A stretch of 13,584 bases of DNA from Candidatus Micrarchaeota archaeon UBA95 (GTDB lineage: Archaea; Micrarchaeota; Micrarchaeia; Norongarragalinales; Norongarragalinaceae). The DNA lies in the NCBI GenBank assembly GCA_002499405.1, contig DALH01000032.1, positions 10,263 through 23,846 of the forward strand. The letters run 5' to 3'. Shown in pieces: positions 7,286 to 12,543 of this stretch. Below the pieces are notes generated by a model, which saw nothing but the letters and a program-made list of their open reading frames with translations, had not been told where the DNA came from and ran no database searches. A program made the position numbers and the translations under genes. Position 1 is the stretch's first letter; every line of letters begins with the position of its first letter.

Positions 7286-8080
7286 ATGGATAAGCACGAT
7301 GGAAATCAAAATGAAGCGGGCACAGAGGGACACGGACACCACAAGGCGTCAAAAGGTTCAAACCTTGGTTCGCCGCGACTCTTTTATGTTCTGGTGGTGC
7401 TCGCCTTCGCGGTGCTCGCATTCAACCAGCTCCAAATCTCGTCTTTGCAGGCAGCGTCCGTCTCTTTGGCCGTGCCTTTGGCTGCCGCGCCGGCGGTTTC
7501 GCAACCAGTGGGTGGCGCTGCGACAGCACAGGCTTCAACCGGCCAGATAAACTTGGAGGCGATTGCTGAGCAAGTCATTCCGAAGGGGATTCCGGCGATT
7601 TACGGCGCCGAACTCGGCGTGTCGTTCGACGACCCGGTAAACGGCATGACGAAACTCGGCAGGCTCGATGACGGAAAAGGCATGAAGGACCCGGCGGCCA
7701 ACGCCCGCTACGTCAAGATTGGAAACATGATTTCGTGCGAGTACTGCTGCGGCGCTGACGCTTTAGTGTTCAAGAACGGTGACGCCGCGTGCGGCTGCGC
7801 GCACAGCTACGCGATGCGCGGCTTGGCCAAGTACCTTCTCGAGAAGCACGGTGCCGAGTTCTCCGACGAACAAATCGTGGACGAGCTGAGCAAGTGGAAG
7901 ACCTTGTTCTTCCCGAAACAAATACTGCAGAAAGCGGTCGAGTTCGAGAAGGCCGGAAAGCCGCTCTCGATAAATGACTTGGCAAGCAACAAGTACCGCG
8001 GATTCAAGGCGCCCGCCACGGGCAGCGCCGGAGCGCCAACGGGCTTGGGGGCATTGCCGGACATGGTTGGAGGGTGCTAG
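7286..8080 (+). CDS. Membrane-tethered protein with CxxCC...CxCxH core and MVGGC tail
   Basis: The protein has 264 residues. The His-rich start (GHGHH, 15-19) is cytoplasmic, a helix at about 32-47 anchors it, and an Ala/Pro/Gln-rich linker leads to the outer domain. Its core is C151-x2-CC (154-155), C169-x-C171-x-H173, then a helix, FFPKQILQKAVEF (208-220), as in the 4829-5794 protein. A low-complexity linker ends in LPDMVGGC. The cysteine layout recalls PCYCGC-type extracytoplasmic proteins, without proof of kinship. It is the first gene of the operon, with ribosome site GGTGAT 3 bases from the ATG. A metal- or disulfide-handling role is inferred from the motif and the neighbours. Confidence 0.85.
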   Translation: MDKHDGNQNEAGTEGHGHHKASKGSNLGSPRLFYVLVVLAFAVLAFNQLQISSLQAASVSLAVPLAAAPAVSQPVGGAATAQASTGQINLEAIAEQVIPKGIPAIYGAELGVSFDDPVNGMTKLGRLDDGKGMKDPAANARYVKIGNMISCEYCCGADALVFKNGDAACGCAHSYAMRGLAKYLLEKHGAEFSDEQIVDELSKWKTLFFPKQILQKAVEFEKAGKPLSINDLASNKYRGFKAPATGSAGAPTGLGALPDMVGGC

Positions 8081-8082
8081 GA

Positions 8083-8211
8083 ATGTACTGCAAACAATGC
8101 AGCAAGCCGGTCATGGCGTGCTGCGGCATCGAAAAAGATTACTGCAACGAGTGCACCGCAAAGCGGATGAAGCTCGATACGAGCAAGGTCAAGGTGGTTA
8201 AAAATGGATAA
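8083..8211 (+). CDS. 42-residue Cys-rich zinc-ribbon-like peptide
   Basis: The peptide starts MYCKQCSKP and carries C3-x2-C6, CC at 13-14 and C21-x2-C24, followed by a basic tail. Two CxxC knuckles 14 residues apart suit one zinc or another soft metal; the CC pair is extra. A strong ribosome site GGAGGGTG (8069-8076) stands 6 bases before the ATG, formed by the last codons of the gene before it. Its end overlaps the next gene by 8 bases. There is no signal peptide or membrane helix, so it should be cytoplasmic. The SD and the overlaps on both sides make it a likely real gene. Confidence 0.75.
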   Translation: MYCKQCSKPVMACCGIEKDYCNECTAKRMKLDTSKVKVVKNG

Positions 8212-8437
8212 AGGAATACTGATGAACGTGGTTCTGGCAATGGTGCTCATTGTGGGCCTGCTGCAGGCAGTCGAACTAAACTCGCTTTCCACGCAGCGAG
8301 CCGCGCCAATAACAACGGCGTCGGCAAGCGTGCAAGCGCCCGCGCAGCAAGCGGCTGCAGCCCCGAACACGCAGGCTTCCGGCGACAGCACGCTCGAATC
8401 ATTGAACAACCTGCCATCAATGGTCGGCGGCTGCTAA
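8204..8437 (+). CDS. Single-pass membrane peptide with LPSMVGGC tail
   Basis: The protein has 77 residues: a helix at about 7-23, then an Ala/Gln/Thr/Pro-rich outer linker and the ending LPSMVGGC. The same ending (LPDMVGGC) closes the 264-residue protein two genes upstream. The only cysteine is the last residue. The ribosome site AGGTGG (8192-8197) is 6 bases from the ATG, and the start overlaps the Cys-rich peptide gene. It looks like a tether that displays the tail outside the cell. Partner and function are unknown. Confidence 0.8.
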   Translation: MDKGILMNVVLAMVLIVGLLQAVELNSLSTQRAAPITTASASVQAPAQQAAAAPNTQASGDSTLESLNNLPSMVGGC

Positions 8438-8496
8438 GGCAAACGCCATGGGCAGTTGCAGTCTTCAGCGATAGCTTTGGATGGGTGGTCTTTCCA

Positions 8497-9072
8497 GTGA
8501 ATACAAACAAAATCATATTGGCGTTAGTGGCGTTAGCCGCGTTCTCCGGCCTTGCGAATGCGGCCGGGCCGCGCGTGGTAATCTACAACAACGAGGCGTG
8601 CGGCCACTGCCAGCCCTACATCGCGGGCCTGATGGACGGGCTCGAATCAATCGGAATAAACGATTTCGAGGTGCGGCGCCTGATAAACAACGCTTCGGTG
8701 CGCGCGGAGCTCTCGCAACTGCAGGCCTCGCGGGGCGTGCCGCTGGAAATGCAGGGCCACCTGGTGGTGGCAGTTGACGGCAAGTACTTGTTCGAAGGCC
8801 ACGTGCCAACGCAGTTGGTAACGCAATTCCTTTCCCAGCGCGCCAAGGATTATCCCGACGGCATAGTGGTGACGCAGGACTCCATGAACGAAGCCCCGAC
8901 TTACTTGATGATGGTGGACGGCCAAATCCGCGAGTTCGCAATCGGCCAGCCGATTGGCTCGGCCGACGGTGCCGCCAGCCCTTCCGGGGGTTACGGCAGC
9001 TACGCGCTCCCCGCGCTAATCGTACTGATTCCGTTGGCGCTCCTGTTCTTCGGCGGTGTGTTAAATGATTGA
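8497..9072 (+). CDS. Membrane-anchored thioredoxin-fold protein, DUF411-like, CGHC active site
   Basis: The protein has 191 residues. A signal peptide (about 1-23, ending ANAAG) is followed by a thioredoxin fold with NNEACGHCQPY (C35, C38), and a helix anchors the C-terminus (about 170-187). The stretch RGVPLEMQGHLVVAVDGKY then FEGHVP (79-104) strongly resembles DUF411 proteins, which read GVP..L.SCHT.VVDGY.IEGHVP and occur in copper-resistance loci. Here CGHC and QGH replace the usual CGCC and SCH. GTG at 8497 is the best start: GGTGGT lies 7 bases upstream and the signal peptide begins at once. It probably exchanges electrons with the next gene's product. Confidence 0.85.
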   Translation: MNTNKIILALVALAAFSGLANAAGPRVVIYNNEACGHCQPYIAGLMDGLESIGINDFEVRRLINNASVRAELSQLQASRGVPLEMQGHLVVAVDGKYLFEGHVPTQLVTQFLSQRAKDYPDGIVVTQDSMNEAPTYLMMVDGQIREFAIGQPIGSADGAASPSGGYGSYALPALIVLIPLALLFFGGVLND

Positions 9073-9796
9073 CAAGCGCATCATTCTAGCGATCGTAATA
9101 GGCGCCGGCGCGCTGGCGGCTTCGGCTTCGAGCCTGCTCGGCACCGTGCTCGTTTCGGGTTTTCTCGACGGCATCCACCCTTGCGGCATAGGCGTGCTGT
9201 TGTTCTTCATCGCATTCCTTATCGCGGTGAGCCGCGACCGTAAGGGCATACTGTGGATGGGCGCGGCGTACATACTTGGAGTGTTTTTGGCGTACTTGCT
9301 CATCGGCTTGGGCATAATGCAGGCGCTGACGGTATTTCCCCCAATGTTCATGGCCAAGCTCGGAGCAGGGCTTCTGACGCTCATTGCGTTGGTCACGGTC
9401 TTCGACGCGCTCACCGGCCGCTCGACGCTGCGCATGCCGTCGTTCTCGACGCCGTGGGTGCAAAAAGCCATTGAAGAGTCTACGCTGCCCGCCGCGTTGG
9501 TTGCGGGCTTCCTCGTCGGCTTGTGCGCGTTCCCGTGCGCCGGCGGAATCTATGTGGCAATAATAGGCTTGGTGGCATCGCGCGTCGACTTCATCGCAAG
9601 CCTCGCCTACCTGATAGTGTACAACATCGCGTTCGTGCTGCCACTCGTAGCCATACTGCTGGCCGCGACCAACAAGGGAGTTATTGAAAGGCTCGCCTCG
9701 GCAGAGAAGTCGAACAGGCGGGCGTACAAGCTGGGCATGGCCGTGTTCATGCTCGCGCTTGCCGCCGCGATATGGTTCGGTGCAATAGGTGGCTGA
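9065..9796 (+). CDS. CcdA/DsbD-like membrane thiol:disulfide transporter
   Basis: The 243-residue protein has about six membrane helices. The conserved cysteines lie in the family places: C40 in DGIHPCGIGV (first helix pair) and C154/C158 in GLCAFPCAGGIY (fourth helix). CcdA/DsbD proteins carry electrons from cytoplasmic thioredoxin across the membrane to outer thioredoxin-like partners. The start overlaps the end of the CGHC protein gene by 8 bases, a strong sign of a functional pair. No separate thioredoxin domain is fused. The C154-x3-C158 arrangement gives a third cysteine beside the usual pair. Confidence 0.9.
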   Translation: MIDKRIILAIVIGAGALAASASSLLGTVLVSGFLDGIHPCGIGVLLFFIAFLIAVSRDRKGILWMGAAYILGVFLAYLLIGLGIMQALTVFPPMFMAKLGAGLLTLIALVTVFDALTGRSTLRMPSFSTPWVQKAIEESTLPAALVAGFLVGLCAFPCAGGIYVAIIGLVASRVDFIASLAYLIVYNIAFVLPLVAILLAATNKGVIERLASAEKSNRRAYKLGMAVFMLALAAAIWFGAIGG

Positions 9797-9799
9797 AAG

Positions 9800-10321
9800 A
9801 TGAAACTGCCTCACATCAATCCCACGCTCGCCGCATTGCTCGGATTCGCCGCGGTCTTGGCGTTCTACTTCGGGCTTTTGAGTCTGCTCAACTCGCCCGG
9901 CCACGCGTGGACGCAGTTCCGAGACGATTACTGGTGGATTCTCGCCTTTGCAATCGGCATGGCGACGCAGGCGTGGATTCTCGCGACGATTCACGCTTCG
10001 GCCGCAATCGCGGGAGCGTCTGCCGGCTCGTCGGGCGCGGCGATGGCGCTCTGTTGTGTGCACCACGTCGCCGACTTCGCTCCGCTCGCCGGAGCGGCTT
10101 TCGCGGCAGGGCTTGTGTACGAGTACCAGCCGGCGTTCATCGCCTTGGGCCTGCTCGCCAACGCAGTCGGCATCATGCGGTTGATGGACTCGGCGTCGAA
10201 ATGCAGCCATACCGCCGTACCTTTCGCCAAGGCGCTGGACTGGTCGGCCGCGTGGAAGCTGACGCTGTTTGCCGGAGCAGGCCTGACTGTTGGAGTGGCC
10301 GCGGGCGTAATGTTTTCTTGA
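9800..10321 (+). CDS. Multi-pass membrane protein with CCVHH motif
   Basis: The protein has 173 residues and four or five membrane helices (about 10-30, 45-66, 78-84 into 93-106, 112-127 and 153-171). The striking motif is MALCCVHHVADFAP (83-96): C85, C86, H88, H89, D92 at the start of a helix, a likely metal-binding entry site. A second pair, C135 and H137, lies in a loop. I know similar CCxHH membrane proteins only as uncharacterised. A GGTGG stretch 7 bases before the ATG serves as ribosome site, and the gene follows the CcdA-like gene by 3 bases. Metal passage or sensing is a guess from the motif. Confidence 0.8.
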   Translation: MKLPHINPTLAALLGFAAVLAFYFGLLSLLNSPGHAWTQFRDDYWWILAFAIGMATQAWILATIHASAAIAGASAGSSGAAMALCCVHHVADFAPLAGAAFAAGLVYEYQPAFIALGLLANAVGIMRLMDSASKCSHTAVPFAKALDWSAAWKLTLFAGAGLTVGVAAGVMFS

Positions 10322-10350
10322 AAAGCTATAGTTTAGGGAGGTCTTGTAAA

Positions 10351-11130
10351 ATGTCTGAAAAATATCTTGCTTACGCGGTGGTGGCGTTCGCCGTGGCGGT
10401 CGCGGCGTTCAGCGCGTACTCACTTCTGGCCGGGCCTAGAACCGGCCCGGCGGGCGCGCTCGAACTCTCCGCCGCCAACCAGCAGTACTATGACGCGTTG
10501 AACGCGGGTTCCGACGATGATTGCGGGGACTTGCGCGACACGGCCAACGTCCAGCACTTGGGCCACCACCCCGACCGTTACGCGGAGTGCCTCAAAAAGG
10601 TAGACCCCGCTTTCCTTAAGCAGGCCACAGGCAAGACTCTCGCGGAGTTCCTGCCCGGCGCGACAACAGCGTCGGCGGCCGCAGCGGGTGGCCCAGTGGT
10701 TTCCGTCAGCTACGTTGGCTTCTTCGAGAACGGCACGGTGTTCGACACCAACGTGCGCAGCGCGGCAGAAAAGAACAACCTATCCTTGACGCGCCCGTTC
10801 GAGCCGCTCAACTTCACGCTCGGCGCCGGACAAATGATTCCGGGCTTCGAGGACGCGGTTGCCCTGATGGCGGTGGGCGCGGAAAAAACAATCCGCCTTG
10901 CGCCCGAAGAGGCTTACGGCGAGTGGTCACCCGAATTGTTGGTCAACGTCTCGCGCAAGAATCTCGAGGACGCCAACGTGACGGTCGAAACCGGCGCCTG
11001 GGTTTACACCTCGCAGGGCGGGGCGGGCAGGATAACTTATTTTGACGCGGCGAACGCCACGGTGGACTTCAACAGCCCGCTTGCCGGAAAGACGCTGTAC
11101 TTCAACGTGACGCTGCTTGCCAAGAACTAG
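10351..11130 (+). CDS. Membrane-anchored FKBP-type peptidyl-prolyl isomerase with Cys/His module
   Basis: The protein has 259 residues. A helix at about 6-26 anchors it. Residues 55-101 form a module with C58, H69, H72, H73 and C80 (DDDCGDLRD, QHLGHHPDRYAEC), then VDPAFLKQATGKTLAEFL. An Ala-rich linker leads to an archaeal long-type FKBP domain (115-259): VSVSYVGFFENGTVFDTN, QMIPGFEDAVALMAVGAEKT, the PEEAYGEW motif and an inserted flap. It should fold proteins outside the cell. The ribosome site GGGAGGT (10336-10342) is 8 bases from the ATG. The open frame reaches upstream through the previous gene, but this start has the SD and the anchor. The C/H module may bind metal. Confidence 0.88.
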   Translation: MSEKYLAYAVVAFAVAVAAFSAYSLLAGPRTGPAGALELSAANQQYYDALNAGSDDDCGDLRDTANVQHLGHHPDRYAECLKKVDPAFLKQATGKTLAEFLPGATTASAAAAGGPVVSVSYVGFFENGTVFDTNVRSAAEKNNLSLTRPFEPLNFTLGAGQMIPGFEDAVALMAVGAEKTIRLAPEEAYGEWSPELLVNVSRKNLEDANVTVETGAWVYTSQGGAGRITYFDAANATVDFNSPLAGKTLYFNVTLLAKN

Positions 11131-11154
11131 GATGGAGAAAGGGGTGAAGACAAT

Positions 11155-11193
11155 ATGGCTGAAAAGAAAAAGAAAGGCGGTTGCTGCAAGTAG
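11155..11193 (+). CDS. Possible 12-residue peptide ending GGCCK
   Basis: The frame encodes MAEKKKKGGCCK. It is supported by GGGGTGA (11141-11147), one of the best ribosome sites in the window, 7 bases before its ATG. It follows the FKBP gene by 24 bases. The Lys run and the GGCC end echo the GGC tails of the operon. A competing frame from ATG 11132 (24 residues) lacks a ribosome site. It is too short to prove by sequence alone. Confidence 0.4.
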   Translation: MAEKKKKGGCCK

Positions 11194-11219
11194 CGCCGGG
11201 CGCTAGAACTTTGCCTTTA

Positions 11220-11477
11220 ATGGAGTTAACCGTTTTGGCAGGATTGTGGAGGAATGATTGTAAGTTGCTTGACTGGCTTAGAAAATCGTTGAAGGAGAAC
11301 CATTTGGCGCAAATGGCGTTGTGCTGCCTGCTTCCCGTTGTCGCAATCGCGGCAATGTCTGCTATCGGGCTCGGCGGCGCGCCTGCATACGCAATCGCCT
11401 TAGTGCTTTGCGTCGGATCCCACCTCGCACTCGCACGCTGGTCGTCAAAAGAGGGGAACGGAAAGACGTGTCATTAA
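11220..11477 (+). CDS. Two-TM protein with CC motif, DUF2933-like
   Basis: The protein has 85 residues from the ATG at 11220. Two membrane helices lie at about 30-49 and 54-72. The pattern HLAQMALCCLLPVV (C35, C36), then C64 and H68 (LVLCVGSHLALARW) in the second helix, follows the DUF2933-type layout of a CC in helix 1 and a C...H in helix 2, a family met in heavy-metal loci. The end is GKTCH. The start is uncertain: GGAGG (11248-11252) points instead to TTG at 11265, giving 70 residues, though the 12-base spacing is long. It overlaps the next small gene by 10 bases. Confidence 0.65.
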   Translation: MELTVLAGLWRNDCKLLDWLRKSLKENHLAQMALCCLLPVVAIAAMSAIGLGGAPAYAIALVLCVGSHLALARWSSKEGNGKTCH

Positions 11478-11584
11478 CTCTTCCCGGGTCCAAGGCGTTG
11501 CGACCGCTGGCGGAATACGCGTTCTGGCTCGCGGTGCTGGCGGTAACGTACACGCTCATGCAAGGCGCAATGCATCCAAACTAA
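11468..11584 (+). CDS. 38-residue single-pass membrane peptide
   Basis: GTG at 11468 opens MSLTLPGSKALRPLAEYAFW, a peptide with one helix (about 17-32) and the end GAMHPN. GAGGGGA (11451-11457) stands about 10 bases upstream as ribosome site. It overlaps the end of the CC two-TM gene, which suggests coupling as the last gene of the thiol operon. Small hydrophobic peptides are easy to overcall, so confidence is moderate. Function is unknown. Confidence 0.5.
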   Translation: MSLTLPGSKALRPLAEYAFWLAVLAVTYTLMQGAMHPN

Positions 11585-11638
11585 GACCAGTCGGGCATAT
11601 TCGCAACGCCCTTTCCCCGGTTGACGTCACACACGCGT

Positions 11639-11917
11639 TTAGTCCTTGGCGAAGTAGTTGTACGAGACCGCGATTAGATATCCCGTCACCGCGCCTATTA
11701 CTGCCGCGGCTATTATGCCGACGACAACTGCCGTTGCCGAAAAAGCCATCGGCGCGAGCGACCAGTTCATGTGGAAAAGCGACTGAGTCGCCATCATTGA
11801 GTACCCGGGCGTACCAAAGACGAAGATTGCGCACAATAGCGATATTGTCGCCCCGACTACCGCGCCCGCGTACGTCGCCGCCTTCACTTTTACTATCTCA
11901 ACCGTCTTTTTAGCCAA
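11639..11917 (-). CDS. DUF5676-like small membrane protein
   Basis: The protein has 92 residues. A helix at about 15-34 is followed by a Met/His-rich loop MMATQSLFHMNW (41-52; H49, M50, M57) and a long hydrophobic stretch (58-85) ending in AVSYNYFAKD. The layout and the YNY end resemble the DUF5676 membrane family, found near metal-resistance genes; I make this match by eye. The start is TTG at 11917 with ribosome site GGTGAT (minus, 11928-11923) five bases upstream. The ATG inside GGTGATG leads to a stop after four codons. Its promoter carries operator copy 4. Confidence 0.75.
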   Translation of the reverse strand: MAKKTVEIVKVKAATYAGAVVGATISLLCAIFVFGTPGYSMMATQSLFHMNWSLAPMAFSATAVVVGIIAAAVIGAVTGYLIAVSYNYFAKD

Positions 11918-11951
11918 ACCGCATCACCTTCAAACGAGTAAGGCGCTGGGG

Positions 11952-11959
11952 TTAAAAAG
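11952..11959 (-). promoter_or_regulatory. TATA box of the DUF5676-like gene
   Basis: Plus-strand ttaaaaag (minus CTTTTTAA) predicts a start near 11929, just before the ribosome site at 11928-11923. It stands two bases from operator copy 4, as at the two other minus promoters. Confidence 0.6.
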
Positions 11960-11961
11960 CG

Positions 11962-11976
11962 TTACTGAAAAGGTAA
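11962..11976. promoter_or_regulatory. Operator candidate TTAC-N7-GTAA, copy 4
   Basis: The sequence is TTACTGAAAAGGTAA, placed between the stop of the 47-residue gene (11989) and the TATA box of the DUF5676-like gene. Same spacing and flank (AAAAGC-R-TTAC) as copies 1 and 2. Confidence 0.65.
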
Positions 11977-11988
11977 AGGTGCGACGTG

Positions 11989-12132
11989 TCAGTTGACGGC
12001 GTGCCGGATTATTTCGAGGTTGCACGACTTGTGGACGGAACACCAAGCCGCGCATTTTCTGGCCAAGGCCTTATCCGCATACTTGAGCCCGCATTCCTCG
12101 CAAGCATGCAGGCTACCCGAACGCACGTCCAT
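11989..12132 (-). CDS. 47-residue Cys/His finger protein
   Basis: The protein starts MDVRSGSLHACEECGLKY and holds C11-x2-C14, C27-x3-C31, H34 and C37, then NLEIIRHAVN. The sequence of knuckle, AWC, H-x-x-C-N-L-E-I and a HA end is one I associate with a small archaeal protein family of unknown role. A zinc or other metal site is likely. The ATG at 12132 lies 26 bases from a TATA box at 12154-12161, so the message is leaderless. It is followed directly by the DUF5676-like gene, though that gene has its own promoter. Confidence 0.78.
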   Translation of the reverse strand: MDVRSGSLHACEECGLKYADKALARKCAAWCSVHKSCNLEIIRHAVN

Positions 12133-12153
12133 AACCCGTTATGCCCCTTACGG

Positions 12154-12161
12154 ATATTTAA
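12154..12161 (-). promoter_or_regulatory. TATA box of the 47-residue gene
   Basis: The minus strand reads CCTTAAATATCC, centred 26 bases before the ATG at 12132. No TTAC-N7-GTAA box adjoins it. Confidence 0.6.
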
Positions 12162-12183
12162 GGCTGCCGAACGGGGAGCATTC

Positions 12184-12239
12184 AACCGCTAACCCGCTGA
12201 AAAGACCCCAAATAGTCGGGGATTATTAGCCTAGCGGTT
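12184..12239. other. Structured intergenic element between divergent genes
   Basis: AACCGCTA (12184-12191) and TAGCGGTT (12232-12239) are perfect inverted repeats. Inside is a CCCC/GGGG hairpin (12206-12221) with an 8-nt loop. It lies between the TATA boxes of the minus 47-residue gene and the plus cold-shock gene, so it is in neither predicted mRNA. It could be a small RNA, a DNA-level site or chance. Confidence 0.35.
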
Positions 12240-12263
12240 CAATAATAATTACAGAAAAACAGC

Positions 12264-12276
12264 GATATATCTATAT
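12264..12276 (+). promoter_or_regulatory. TATA box of the cold-shock gene
   Basis: The sequence gatatatctatat lies with its centre about 25 bases before the ATG at 12292. The mRNA would be leaderless. Confidence 0.55.
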
Positions 12277-12291
12277 GCAGAGTTGGTAACC

Positions 12292-12483
12292 ATGAAAGGA
12301 AAAGTAAAGATGTTCAACACGGAACGCGGCTTCGGCTTCGTGACCGGCGAAGACGGCACGGACGTTTACGTTCACAGCACGGCCATAGCGGACGGTGCGA
12401 CCCTTGCAGTCGGCGACTCAGTCGAGTACGATGTCGAGGCAGGCGAACGCGGACCCCGCGCCAAGAACTTGAAGAAGCTCTAA
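12292..12483 (+). CDS. Cold-shock domain protein (CspA-like)
   Basis: The 63-residue protein is one complete cold-shock domain. It shows KGKVKMFN at the start, RNP1 as ERGFGFVTG (10-18) and RNP2 as VYVHSTAI (24-31), and a closing strand PRAKNLKKL. It binds single-stranded RNA or DNA and melts mRNA structure. The ATG at 12292 is chosen over the in-frame GTG at 12286 because it gives the standard MKGKVK start at TATA distance. It is transcribed alone and ends before a hairpin terminator. Cold-shock domains are patchy in archaea and often thought to come from bacteria. Confidence 0.95.
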   Translation: MKGKVKMFNTERGFGFVTGEDGTDVYVHSTAIADGATLAVGDSVEYDVEAGERGPRAKNLKKL

Positions 12484-12503
12484 GAATCGTTTTCCCATAA
12501 GCT

Positions 12504-12543
12504 TTCGGATAATCCGTTTACCAAAACGGATCCCCCATTTTTT
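12504..12543 (+). terminator. Hairpin terminator after the cold-shock gene
   Basis: ATCCGTTT (12512-12519) and AAACGGAT (12524-12531) form a perfect 8-bp stem with loop acca, followed by CCCCCA and six Ts (12538-12543). A wider pair, TTCGGATA (12504-12511) with TATCCGAA (12575-12582), encloses it. Confidence 0.6.

Noticed and set aside
7184..7342. Upstream extension of the BlaI-like protein
   Set aside because: It covers the divergent promoter, the operators and the start of the thiol operon; the ATG at 7183 gives the normal family length.
9086..10210. 374-residue minus-strand frame
   Set aside because: Its composition is low-complexity (Arg, Glu, Gln, His), it lies antisense to two convincing membrane-protein genes, and it has no promoter or ribosome site.
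9772..10350. Long frame reaching upstream of the FKBP gene
   Set aside because: It is a shadow of the CCxHH membrane-protein gene; the FKBP has its own SD and anchor helix at 10351.
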